Origin: Paenibacillus amylolyticus
Lineage (GTDB): Bacteria; Bacillota; Bacilli; Paenibacillales; Paenibacillaceae
Assembly: GCF_029689945.1 (NCBI RefSeq)
Contig: NZ_CP121451.1
Coordinates: 6,386,001 to 6,450,000, forward strand
Reading direction: 5' to 3'
Length of the DNA stretch: 64,000 bases
Part shown: positions 55,819 through 64,000 of the stretch, one piece after another
Position numbering within the stretch: the stretch's first letter is position 1
Layout: the number at the start of each line of letters is the position of its first letter
The notes under the pieces: generated by a model
What the model saw: the letters and a program-made list of their open reading frames with translations, nothing else
What the model was told of the DNA's origin: nothing
Databases searched by the model: none
Made by a program: the position numbers and the translations under genes

Positions 55819-57092
55819 ATGTCTACGCAATCTACATTAACCAAGGACGCCGCTGCGCGTTCGAAAGCCCCACCCGGATCGGATGCCCAAAGCACCGTTT
55901 ACCGGATACTTATTGCCATCAGTCTGGTTCATCTGTTCAATGATTCAATCCAGTCAGTCATTCCTGCCATTTTTCCGATTCTCAAAGACTCCATGCATCT
56001 CACGTATACGCAGATCGGATGGATTTCCTTTGCCATCAACTTTACCGCATCCATTATGCAGCCTGTCGTAGGCTGGTTTGCTGATAAAAAACCGACACCA
56101 TCCATCCTGCCCATCGGCATGGGTTTTACATTTACCGGCATGTTGCTGCTGGCCTTCGCTGACAGTTATATGACTGTCCTGATCTCCGTAATCTTTGTCG
56201 GTCTGGGTTCAGCGGCTTTCCATCCGGAAGGTTCGCGAGTATCCCATATGGCTGCTGGTCAGCGCCGTGGTCTGGCACAGTCCATCTTCCAGGTCGGTGG
56301 TAATGCCGGGCAATCGCTTGCCCCATTGCTTACACGCTGGATCTTTATCCCGTTTGGACTATTCGGTGCGATTGGATTCACAGGCATTGCTGCCATGGGG
56401 ATTGCAGTTCAGATCTACATCGCCCGTTGGTATGGCCGCATGCTGCAATCGGGTGGATACCTGCGTAGGCAGGCTGCTGCCCGTCGTGCACCCAATCCTG
56501 CTTTACGTAAAAAGATTACTGCCGCCATCACACTATTGATCTTGCTCGTTTTTGTTCGTTCCTGGTATATCGCTTCGATTGGCAGCTTCTATGCGTTTAA
56601 TCTGAAAGATACCTTTGGATTATCAACAGAGGACGCGCAGATCTATATCTTCCTGTTCCTGGCTGCCGGAGCACTTGGTACGTTCTTTGGAGGACCTCTT
56701 GCGGATCGATTCGGCAAACGTAACCTGATCTTCCTGTCCATGGCCGGAGCTGCTCCACTTGCTCTGTTGCTGCCTTATGCGAATCTGTTTTGGACAGGTG
56801 TACTCTTAACCATTATTGGTTTTATCATGTTATCCAGCTTCTCGGTTACGGTGGTCTATGCACAAATGCTGATTCCAGGCAAAATCGGAACGGTTTCCGG
56901 TCTGATTACGGGTCTGGCATTTGGTATGGGAGGTCTCGGTGCACTCGTGTTGGGTAACTGGATTGACGTCTTCGGCGTATCCCCGTGATGCAGATGTGCA
57001 GCTTCCTGCCCCTGCTCGGGATCTTCACGTTCCTGCTTCCATCCGATAAATTGCTGAATATCTGGGCGAAAGAAAACGGTAGTGAAGAGTAA
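55819..57092 (+). CDS. MFS transporter, fosmidomycin-resistance-like (one frameshift)
   Basis: About 424 residues with 12 membrane segments expected. AAAGGAG precedes the ATG (MSTQSTLTKDAAARSKAPPG). Family-like stretches are ISLVHLFNDSIQSVIPAIFP, MQPVVGWFADKKPTPSILPI, GLGSAAFHPEGSRVSHMAAG (the FHPEG motif of fosmidomycin-resistance proteins), and GGPLADRFGKRNLIFLS. A base is missing at CCCC 56981-56984; restored, the end reads SPVMQMCSFLPLLGIFTFLL and stops at 57092. Drug efflux is the known role of relatives; the actual substrate is unknown. Confidence 0.9.
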
Positions 57093-57211
57093 GCAATACA
57101 TCAACAGGTGTCCACACTTTATTCTATATTGGCTCCAATCCTTACGTGGCAATTAGCTGTGCTAACGAACCTGACACCTCTTATTTGAACAAATACCACA
57201 TATTTCTCAAT

Positions 57212-57306
57212 CTAAGGAATCTCAGCAACGCTATTCCCGAGAAAAAGGCCGAAAACCTTGCAATGTACATGTGAAATGTAGAAATAACGTGTCTGAGATT
57301 CTTTAG
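57212..57306. repeat. Inverted-repeat element, second copy
   Basis: Arms CTAAGGAATCTCAGCAACGC (57212 on) and the inverse ending GTCTGAGATTCTTTAG (to 57306) pair over 24 bases with four mismatches. The same arms with a different centre occur at 32084-32179. Related half-arms (CTGAGTTCGTTAG) lie just to the right of both. Confidence 0.65.
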
Positions 57307-57413
57307 AAATCGGAATGAGCGAAATATCGCCAAATAGCTTCTGCTGAGTTCGTTAGATTTCACTTTCGTCACCTACATTTGAAGTCTAAACAAACTGTTT
57401 AAACCATAACAAC

Positions 57414-57462
57414 AAAAAGGGTTCCCGCTATCTGTATTTCCAGACCGGCAGGAACCCTTTTT
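57414..57462. terminator. Bidirectional intrinsic terminator
   Basis: AAAAAGGGTTCC (57414-57425) and GGAACCCTTTTT (57451-57462) form a 12-bp stem with A and T runs on both sides. It serves the MFS gene and the converging deacylase gene. Confidence 0.85.
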
Positions 57463-57542
57463 GTTATATTTATTTTTCGCACAGATAGCCTCAACCGTAT
57501 TACTCCAAATTACTCCAAGTCACACATCACAACGTTGCTACC

Positions 57543-57998
57543 TTAAGCTGTAATGAGTTCCTTCACATCTTCAAACTCCAGGAATACCGTTGCTGTATTT
57601 TCCATAGGATGAATTCCGATTTTTTTAACCGATTAGACTTGTCAAAGACGACGGTTACGTTTTTCTGAGTATTATTGAGAACCCCCATAGGATTGACGTG
57701 CACTTTTTACAGTTTAAGGCATTCCAACAAATCCTTTTCGCTAGCAAAACTGAGTTTGCGGCTAGGTATCTTCTCGCTTAAACTTCTCAAATCAACTAAC
57801 TTCGTTCCAGCAATCGTCACCAGATCATAGTTGCGTTTCTTGTCATCACGCAGGAATAGGTTTTTAACGATATGTTCTGTAGGTGGAATTTGGTAAAAGA
57901 ACATTTCCTCCATCGTATATACTGCGGGATGTTCAATACTCTCGTAAACGATATTATTGCGATCCAAAAGATCAATAGAATCCTTGTTTGTTTAACAT
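57543..57998 (-). pseudogene. YbaK/ProX-type aminoacyl-tRNA deacylase, broken
   Basis: Relics or an error-hit copy of a single-domain trans-editing deacylase of about 150 residues. The pieces are MLNKQ, then DSIDLLDRNNIVYESIEHPA, VYTMEEM, NLFLRDDKKRNYDLVTIAGT and KLVDLRSLSEKI. Then, after an in-frame TAA, come KVHVNPMGVLNNTQKNVTVV and, after another shift, IGIHPMENTATVFLEFEDVK. At least an extra G near 57980, an internal stop and a missing base in an A7 run are needed to explain it. The internal stop makes this the one case where real decay is as likely as sequencing error. Confidence 0.6.
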
Positions 57999-58060
57999 GT
58001 AAAATTCATCTCTTTCATTGAAAATGAAGTATTCTTCTGCAATATTACGTTTTCTATAAA

Positions 58061-58906
58061 TTACTTCAAACGCTGAAGGATCAGCCTCTTTTTGTAAAGC
58101 ATTTTGCCTGCTTCCGCTACATCCCGGATCGTATTTTTGTTGCTCACTGATCCAAACACCATGCCGGCAATAGGAATGAGCTGGAACAGCTTTTTCCAAC
58201 CAAAGGATTCACTATAGGAATTAAAAACTTCCCGCCAGCCCTGCATCTGCGATACCACTTCCATGGGCTTGTCCGGATCGTCGTAAGCGGCCAGTTCTTC
58301 GATGATTGCTTTCTTGCCCACGATATCAGCGGATGAGAATTGCAGACATTTCACAATAAAAATACGCTCCAGGGGTTCATCGGGATCATACCCGTAACAT
58401 AGCGCCATCTCCTGAAGTACCTTCAAGGAAAGTCCCATCACCATCGGAATATCTGCTGCAATGGTTACAATGCCACCAAATCCTGTCAGCTGCCCCTGAG
58501 CCGCAGCAAACTTCATTCGACTCTCGGTAATGTTATCAGCCACCTGGTCCAGCACCTGAAGTGGTAACTTTTCCACGCTATGAATCTTCGTTATGCCCTC
58601 GGTTTCAGCTTCCTGTTCTAGCGTATGGGTCGCATCCAGCATGGAATAACCGAATTTCTCGGCTTCCTCTTGCAGCAGCTTGGCTACTTTTTTCTTTTGT
58701 ACGAGGAACTTGCCCCCATGCTGGACATACTGCCCGACGTCGTTCAGGGAATCACCGATTTTCTGTTTCAGCGCTTTAGGCATCACTTTATCCAACATCG
58801 CAAAGGGCAACCGCCCGATTTTATCCCATATAAACAAGTCCTTCTGTTCTTTTTCCCATTTCAAAATCTGTTCAAGTTCCTGGTCCAAGGTTTCGCGTGA
58901 ATCCAT
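58061..58906 (-). CDS. EcsC family protein
   Basis: About 281 residues from the ATG at 58906, right after AGGAGGATTAGAT. EcsC-family features are LDQELEQILKWEKEQKDLFI, KLPLQVLDQVADNITESRMK, then the central hydrophobic, Gly-rich part GFGGIVTIAADIPMVMGLSL and KVLQEMALCYGYDPDEPLER. The C-terminal part has WKKLFQLIPIAGMVFGSVSN. The family is membrane-associated and of unclear biochemical role. The ABC genes ecsA and ecsB are not next to it. Intact frame. Confidence 0.88.
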   Translation of the reverse strand: MDSRETLDQELEQILKWEKEQKDLFIWDKIGRLPFAMLDKVMPKALKQKIGDSLNDVGQYVQHGGKFLVQKKKVAKLLQEEAEKFGYSMLDATHTLEQEAETEGITKIHSVEKLPLQVLDQVADNITESRMKFAAAQGQLTGFGGIVTIAADIPMVMGLSLKVLQEMALCYGYDPDEPLERIFIVKCLQFSSADIVGKKAIIEELAAYDDPDKPMEVVSQMQGWREVFNSYSESFGWKKLFQLIPIAGMVFGSVSNKNTIRDVAEAGKMLYKKRLILQRLK

Positions 58907-59036
58907 ATCTAATCCTCCTAATAGGTTGTGCATCGTAATCTGTATCTTTCTCATACGCAGAAATCATCGTTGTGGTTGCTTTGTTTTATATCCAACACAT
59001 CGACATCCATACGGCTCTTTCCTATCGTTTACATAC

Positions 59037-59078
59037 AAAAGAGCCCTTAATCAGCATCACTCGCTAACCAAGGGCTCT
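59037..59078 (-). terminator. Intrinsic terminator after the GH43 gene
   Basis: On the minus strand AGAGCCCTT and AAGGGCTCT pair over 9 bp with a 21-base loop and are followed by TTT. It lies 25 bases past the stop of the gene at 59103. Confidence 0.8.
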
Positions 59079-59102
59079 CGTATTGAAACGTCATACTAAA
59101 GC

Positions 59103-60083
59103 TTATTTCGTTTCTGCTACTGCTCTTCCATCCGGAACGGGAACACCGAAATCAGGCGTGCCATCTTCACGCCAATGAATCACTTGAGCTCTGGCATGGC
59201 GGTTCGGATCGTATAAGGGATCACCCTCGATATCTTTGTAATTACGTGCATGATAGATCAGAATATCGGTCTTGCCATCCGGCGATACGGTAAAGCTGTT
59301 ATGCCCTGGACCATATTGACCGTTCGCTTCACAGGTCTGGAACACCGGCTTGGGTGATTTCACCCAGCTCGCTGGATCAAGCAAGTCGGCATTTTCATCT
59401 GCGGTGAGCAGTCCCATACAATAGTTGTAATCGGTCGCGCTCGCTGAGTATCCAATGAACAACCGTCCATTCCGATGCATCACCGCTGCACCTTCATTGA
59501 CCTTAAAACCAATAATTTCCCAATCGTACTCTGGTGTAGAGATCATAACCTGTTCGCCGCGTAGCGTCCATGGGTTTTCCATTTCAGCAATGTAGAGGTT
59601 CGAGTTGCCCACAATATCAGGATCTTTCTGTGCCCAGACCAGATAGCGGATTCCCTTATGTTCAAAGGTCGTTGCATCCAGCGCGAATGTTTCCCACTTT
59701 GTATAAATCTGCCCTTTCTCTACCCACTCTCCTTCGAGTGGATTCGCAGAATCGTTCTCTAGCACATACATCCGGTGATCGAAGAGACCTTCGTTGGTCT
59801 CACTGGTATGAGCCGCAGCGTAATGTATGTACCATTTGCCATCGATAAAATGAATCTCCGGTGCCCAGATGTTTGCACTCATCGGCCCCGTGTCACGCTT
59901 GGTCCAAGCCGTTACCGGCTCAGCGTTTCTTAACTCTTCTATAGTCTCTGCCCGCCGAATCTCAATCCTATCGAAGGTTGGCACGGAAGCGGAAAAATAA
60001 TAGTAGCCGTCGGTATGATGATACACCCATGGATCAGCGCGCTGCTCCAGAATGGGATTAGTAAAGGTAATAGAATCCGTCAT
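59103..60083 (-). CDS. GH43 family glycoside hydrolase (cytoplasmic, arabinofuranosidase-like)
   Basis: A 326-residue five-bladed propeller enzyme without signal peptide. The start MTDSITFTNPILEQRADPWV holds the catalytic base (RADPWV), NIWAPEIHFIDGKWYIHYAA the blade 2 motif with the transition-state Asp/Glu region, and FKVNEGAAVMHRNGRLFIGY includes the general acid (NEGAA). GPGHNSFTVSPDG marks the last blade. It probably trims arabino-oligosaccharides imported by the nearby ABC permeases. It is the last gene of the minus-strand arabinan cluster, 935 bases after the next one, with three large repeats in between. Confidence 0.9.
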   Translation of the reverse strand: MTDSITFTNPILEQRADPWVYHHTDGYYYFSASVPTFDRIEIRRAETIEELRNAEPVTAWTKRDTGPMSANIWAPEIHFIDGKWYIHYAAAHTSETNEGLFDHRMYVLENDSANPLEGEWVEKGQIYTKWETFALDATTFEHKGIRYLVWAQKDPDIVGNSNLYIAEMENPWTLRGEQVMISTPEYDWEIIGFKVNEGAAVMHRNGRLFIGYSASATDYNYCMGLLTADENADLLDPASWVKSPKPVFQTCEANGQYGPGHNSFTVSPDGKTDILIYHARNYKDIEGDPLYDPNRHARAQVIHWREDGTPDFGVPVPDGRAVAETK

Positions 60084-60170
60084 GGGAATGTTCCCCTTTC
60101 AAATGTGTGTGATGGCTCGGAGTTGAGGATGTAGCCCCATTGCGAAAAAAGCGAGACCCTTTGGGGTGGT

Positions 60171-60420
60171 GCACAGCGGACGTTCGGGGGTGGCAAGGCC
60201 TTGGTGCTCTCTTGTCCTCCGATTTCTTTTTCCACCGCTCCTAGCGGTTGAAATCGGATGCCAAACTCGCTCCTGCGGCTCCTTCCTCCCCTCACTGCTT
60301 GTGCACCCTTGGTTCAACAGCTCGCTCTTACCGCGCTCGCTGGGTTACAACCTCACTTCGAGCCTTTTATTGGCTCGGTCTTATGGGGTTGACCGCTTTG
60401 CAGGGTCAACTCTCCCCATG
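60171..60420. repeat. Large intergenic repeat, unit 1
   Basis: About 250 bases starting GCACAGCGGACGTTC. It contains an internal inverted repeat (CCGATTTC/GAAATCGG enclosing CCGCT/AGCGG). It is repeated at 290 bases' distance (unit 2) and again, truncated, as unit 3. No gene. Confidence 0.8.
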
Positions 60421-60460
60421 TATACAGGGCTGGCCACAGAGCTATAGGCCAGCTTTTGGT

Positions 60461-60712
60461 GCACAGCGGACGTTCATGGGTGGTAGGGCCTTGGTGCTCT
60501 CTTGTCCTCCGATTTCTTTTTCTACCGCTCCTAGCGGTTGAAATCGGATGCCAAACTCACTCCTGCGGCTCCTTCCTCCCCCTCACTGCTTGTGCACCCT
60601 TGGTTCAGCAGCTCGCTCTTACCGCGCTCGCTGGGTTACAACCTCACTTCGAGCCTTATAGTGGCTCGGTCTTATGGAGTTGACTGCTTTGCAGGGTCAA
60701 CTCTCCCCATAT
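60461..60712. repeat. Large intergenic repeat, unit 2
   Basis: Nearly identical to unit 1 over its whole length, including GGGTTACAACCTCACTTCGA and GGGTCAACTCTCCCC near the right end. Only scattered substitutions are seen. Confidence 0.8.
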
Positions 60713-60821
60713 TTAATGCTTGATCGGTCGGCCTCAGACATTGGCCAGTATAAATGCAGCTTGAATGTTTAATTGCAGTAATGTCTTGTGCGTTAGCGCA
60801 CCTTAACAGAACAGTCTACGT

Positions 60822-60993
60822 GCACAGCGGACGTTCATGGGTGGCAGGGCCTTGGTGCTCTCTTGTCCTCCGAGTTCTCTCTTCCACCGCTCCTGGCGGT
60901 TGAAATCGGATGCCAAACTCGCTCCTGCGGCTCCTTCCTCCCCCTCACTGCTTGTGCACCCTCAGTGCAGCAGCTCGCTCTTACCGCGCTCGC
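60822..60993. repeat. Large intergenic repeat, unit 3 (truncated)
   Basis: Matches the first 170 bases of units 1 and 2 and stops after CGCGCTCGCTG. The right third is absent. It ends just before the stop codon region of the upstream GH43 gene. Confidence 0.75.
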
Positions 60994-61018
60994 TGATTTT
61001 ACGCGCTGCTTGTTCGCC

Positions 61019-62494
61019 TTATTCCTCAACTGCGCTAATTTGCTTGCCCCAGACCGCTATACCGCGGTCATTAAGTCCTGTTACCACCAGCGCAGGCTGG
61101 CTTCGCTCCCAGTCCCAGGACGGGAGCAGGTTCAGCTCTTCCGTGGAAGCACCGCCCCATGGGCTTTCCTTCCACTTCAGCGTCAGTGTTTGTTTGCCAT
61201 CAAACGTCCAGGTTCCTGAACCTTTTTCGCTATTGATTTTACCGTTGTCCGTTAAGGTATAAGGCACGGCCTGAATCTGCCCATCCACGGATGGATCATG
61301 CGCCATGCCTTCCCACTCCCCGGAAATCATGGACTTCGGAATATCCTGTGCTGTCTCACCAGCGTACCGTTCTGGTGAAACCACAGGCCAGCCGTCCTTC
61401 GTCCATAGCATTTTGCGTACATGCAGATATGGCCAGTTTTTATCCGTCTCGCCCCGTGCATGATGCACGATGTAATAATCATCTCCGTCCTTCAGAACGG
61501 AGTTATGTCCGGGCGCAACCCAGCCTTCACCTTCTGTGAAGCGATAACCGCCGAGAATTTTGGTGCCGATCTCATATTGCGGCAGATACTCCGTATCCAG
61601 CATGTTATTGCCGTTTATGTCCGTATACGGTCCTGTGATTGAATCGGCACGCGCAACCCGCACGTTGTAGTCCTCGAATAAGGAATCATAGGAGACGAAC
61701 AGATAATACTTTTTGAACTCCGGGTTATACACAATGTATGGACCTTCCACTGCACCTTCTTCGGTCGCACGATCCCGTGCGGCAATGCGGGTACCATACC
61801 CCTCGTCCTTGAATTTCCCCGTGTCAGGGTCGAGTGGCGCAATATAGATGCCGTCAAAAAATGAACCGTATACCATCCACGAATTGCCCTCGGCATCCAC
61901 AATGGGATTGGCATCAATGGCATTCAATTTGTCTTGTTCATTTGCAGAAGTTTTCACTACCAGTCCTTCATCTGTCCAAGGACCTTCCGGCGACGTAGCG
62001 GTCTGCAAGCCAATGGCTGACTGGGTACTGCCGAAACTGGATGCCGAATAATACATCCGATAGGTGTCGCCAGCCTGAATCACATCCGGTGCCCACAGAT
62101 TGACTGCACCTGTCCAGTCCAGTGCTTCTTGCGGAATGCCCGGCAGAGCCTGACCTACCCATGTCCAGTGGATCAGATCATCCGAATTGCGTACCATAAC
62201 GCCGGGTTTCGCTTCTCCTGCTACACGCACGTCTGTGGAATAGACGTAGTATCCCTGATCTGTTTTGATAATCGCTGGATCATGCGCATTGTTCACTGTC
62301 CAACGAGACTCATCATCCAGTATGGAGGTATCATACAGCTGGCTATCTTGAGGAGCTTCAGGAAAGACCGGACGGGACACCGTCTCTCCTGCTCCAGTAC
62401 ATCCCGTAGCCCCGGTAATCAACAACAGCAACATGGAAGCCACAACCCCTCTCTTCGAAATTGTCCACCCTCGGAAGTTCTTCCGCTGATTCAT
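61019..62494 (-). CDS. GH43 arabinan endo-1,5-alpha-L-arabinanase-like lipoprotein
   Basis: A 491-residue lipoprotein: signal segment GVVASMLLLLITGATGC with the lipobox Cys. The catalytic domain starts TVNNAHDPAIIKTDQGYYVY (base Asp), has NLWAPDVIQAGDTYRMYYSA, LNAIDANPIVDAEGNSWMVY (Asp that tunes pKa) and TEEGAVEGPYIVYNPEFKKY with the general acid Glu. GWVAPGHNSVLKDGDDYYIV carries the metal/His region. The last 100 residues form a beta domain (GSGTWTFDGKQTLTLKWKES) typical of GH43 C-terminal modules. It acts outside the cell on arabinan. Its start overlaps the permease stop by four bases. Confidence 0.9.
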   Translation of the reverse strand: MNQRKNFRGWTISKRGVVASMLLLLITGATGCTGAGETVSRPVFPEAPQDSQLYDTSILDDESRWTVNNAHDPAIIKTDQGYYVYSTDVRVAGEAKPGVMVRNSDDLIHWTWVGQALPGIPQEALDWTGAVNLWAPDVIQAGDTYRMYYSASSFGSTQSAIGLQTATSPEGPWTDEGLVVKTSANEQDKLNAIDANPIVDAEGNSWMVYGSFFDGIYIAPLDPDTGKFKDEGYGTRIAARDRATEEGAVEGPYIVYNPEFKKYYLFVSYDSLFEDYNVRVARADSITGPYTDINGNNMLDTEYLPQYEIGTKILGGYRFTEGEGWVAPGHNSVLKDGDDYYIVHHARGETDKNWPYLHVRKMLWTKDGWPVVSPERYAGETAQDIPKSMISGEWEGMAHDPSVDGQIQAVPYTLTDNGKINSEKGSGTWTFDGKQTLTLKWKESPWGGASTEELNLLPSWDWERSQPALVVTGLNDRGIAVWGKQISAVEE

Positions 62495-63333
62495 CCCTTC
62501 ACTCCCGAGATGGCAACCGATTCAATAATCTGTTTCTGGAAGATCAGGAAGATGATCAATACCGGTAACAGAGCTACGATGGACGCCGCCATTATCAGCG
62601 GGTAATCGGTTTGAATCGCATATGTGGCATTGAAATTCGCTATAACGAGCTGTAGCGTCTGTTTCTCCGGTGAATTCAGATAGATAATCGGTGCCAGATA
62701 ATCGTTCCAGATGCCCATGAACCAGAGAATCAACTGCGCAGCTACCGCCGGTTTGATAAGCGGGAACGTAATGCTGGAGTATAGCCGGAAATAGGAGCTT
62801 CCATCGATTTTGGCCGCCTCAATAATCGCATCAGGCACACTAAGCAGGTATTGGCGCAGGAAGAATATCATGATGACATTACCGAACAGGCCTGGAACGA
62901 TCAGTGGAAGCAGCGTATCCACCCAGCCCAGCTTCGCAAACATGATGAATTGCGGGATCATGACTGTCGGGTAAGGAATCATCATGGATGCCAGCAACGC
63001 GAGGAACAGTTTATTTTTGTGCGGGAATCTTAATTTGGCAAAAGCAAAGGCGGCGATACTGGACGTAAACGTACCCACCACCGTTACACTCACGGCAACG
63101 ATGAGGCTGTTTTTGATCCCGCTGAGCAGCGGTCCTGCTTCCCAGATCTCTTTATACTTTCCAAATTGGAACACTTCAGGTATCCAGACAGGCGGAAGCG
63201 CGAACACATCCTGCTTCTCCTTCAATGACGTGGACAACATCCAGATCAGTGGGGCAATCATCGCAATCGCACCAATCGCAAGCACGATAAAGATGATCGA
63301 GTTTGTTAATTTCCTCTTTTGACTGTAAGACAT
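62491..63333 (-). CDS. Carbohydrate ABC transporter permease (MalG/AraQ type)
   Basis: About 280 residues from the ATG at 63333 (AAAGGAGTG upstream): MSYSQKRKLTNSIIFIVLAI. Six membrane segments expected. The EAA loop that docks to the ATPase is PDAIIEAAKIDGSSYFRLYS. SLKEKQDVFALPPVWIPEVF is the usual extracytoplasmic loop after the first helix. It ends KQIIESVAISGVKG, standard for the family. It pairs with the permease to the right; a shared MsmX-type ATPase would be encoded elsewhere. With arabinanase downstream, arabino-oligosaccharides are the likely cargo (inference). Confidence 0.93.
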   Translation of the reverse strand: MSYSQKRKLTNSIIFIVLAIGAIAMIAPLIWMLSTSLKEKQDVFALPPVWIPEVFQFGKYKEIWEAGPLLSGIKNSLIVAVSVTVVGTFTSSIAAFAFAKLRFPHKNKLFLALLASMMIPYPTVMIPQFIMFAKLGWVDTLLPLIVPGLFGNVIMIFFLRQYLLSVPDAIIEAAKIDGSSYFRLYSSITFPLIKPAVAAQLILWFMGIWNDYLAPIIYLNSPEKQTLQLVIANFNATYAIQTDYPLIMAASIVALLPVLIIFLIFQKQIIESVAISGVKG

Positions 63334-63359
63334 CTCCGGTTCACTCCTTTCCTTGACAA

Positions 63360-64000
63360 TCAATCCCCATCATAGGCTGATTTTTCGTTCATTTTGAATT
63401 GCACCAGGGTAATGACAAAAATGAAAATACCCAGAATCATGGCCATCGCTGAGGCATAACCCATCTGCAAGTTACTGAAGGCTTTCTGCCAGATGTAGAA
63501 GACGATCGATGCCGAAGAATATTCAGGACCCCGGTAGGTGTCATAATGTTCATCTCGGTGAATATCTGGGAACCGCCAATGATATTCGTTACGATGAGGA
63601 AAAAGGTAACCGGCTTCACCATAGGCCATGTGATATTGCGGAAGATCTGAAACCCGTTTGCTCCATCCAGCTCAGCCGCTTCGTAGTATGTACGTGATAC
63701 ACTTTGCAGCGCTGCCAGATACAATAACATGGTGTATCCCAGGCCTTTCCACACCGTCATGATGATCAGAGCGGGTTTGACCGTGTCTTTGTTCGCGAGC
63801 CAGTTGGGACCCTTAATCCCAAACAGATCAAGGAATTGGTTGACCAGACCGTAATCTCCGTTGTACGCCCAGTTCCACATAATGGACACCGCAGCGAGGG
63901 AAGAAATGACCGGAATGTAATAGATCACTCGGAATGTCGTGGTGCCGGGAATTTTACGATTCAGACCCATGGCCAGCAACAATGCAAGCAACAAACCAAT
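63360..64000 (-). CDS. Carbohydrate ABC transporter permease (MalF/AraP type), partial, one frameshift
   Basis: The 3' part of a permease gene that continues past the right edge. The visible part starts IGLLLALLLAMGLNRKIPGT and includes RVIYYIPVISSLAAVSIMWN, the EAA loop RTYYEAAELDGANGFQIFRN, and NIIGGSQIFTEMNIMTPTG. The CCCC at 63529-63532 lacks one base. Restored, the end reads GPEYSSASIVFYIWQKAFSN and closes KMNEKSAYDGD at 63360. It is the partner of the MalG-type permease, which starts 27 bases downstream. Confidence 0.9.

Noticed and set aside
60080..60317. Short Arg-rich frames (PQERVWHPIST type) in the repeats between the GH43 genes
   Set aside because: They lie wholly inside the repeated units and have no ribosome sites. 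They recur only because the DNA repeats.

Overview
The window looks like the chromosome of a Gram-positive, Paenibacillus-like bacterium (order Bacillales). The basis is PBSX/Xkd-type tail genes, a T-box leader, a preQ1-I-type leader, AGGAGG-like ribosome sites, intrinsic terminators, an AIM24/WYL/EcsC gene set and several families of intergenic repeats. No tRNA, rRNA, CRISPR array, integrase or insertion-sequence transposase was seen.

Layout. Bases 1-264 hold the start of a solute-binding lipoprotein gene (minus strand). Bases 1181-29614, all minus strand, carry a defective-prophage or tailocin-like locus. It has one lysis pair (holin, GH25 lysozyme) and two complete, diverged contractile-tail modules arranged head to tail: module 1 at about 3154-15910 and module 2 at about 16132-29614. 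Each module runs, in transcription order: a head-proximal joining protein, a small protein, sheath (XkdK), tube (XkdM), tail assembly chaperone with a programmed -1 frameshift (XkdN), tape measure, XkdP (LysM), XkdQ, XkdR, XkdS, XkdT (baseplate J), XkdU, then its own fibre set. No terminase, portal or capsid gene is present, so the products are best read as two R-type phage-tail-like particles sharing one lysis cassette. An ArpU-family regulator (38312-38794), divergent from an XRE repressor plus ImmA/IrrE metalloprotease pair (39685-40583), is the likely control region. A DUF4127 protein, two VOC proteins, an FMN reductase and a NarL-type two-component pair lie between the tail modules and this control region.

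Bases 40764-64000 are ordinary chromosome: a secreted 5'-nucleotidase with LysM, proS under a T-box, an FAD oxidoreductase, an exonuclease, a WYL regulator, AIM24, a preQ1-controlled queC-queD-queE-queF operon, a fosmidomycin-resistance-like MFS transporter, EcsC, and an arabinan-use cluster (two ABC permeases and two GH43 enzymes) that runs off the right edge.

Two features cut across the window. First, about two dozen otherwise normal genes, including proS and queF, are broken by single-base indels, nearly all losses in short homopolymers. This looks like uncorrected sequencing error rather than decay, so I report each such gene as one feature over its full span. Second, six copies of an intergenic hairpin element (about 90-220 bp) occur between 2.2 and 39.6 kb. 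Each sits in the same sense as the transcript it belongs to, and its stem shows compensatory changes. This is the best candidate for an undescribed element here.
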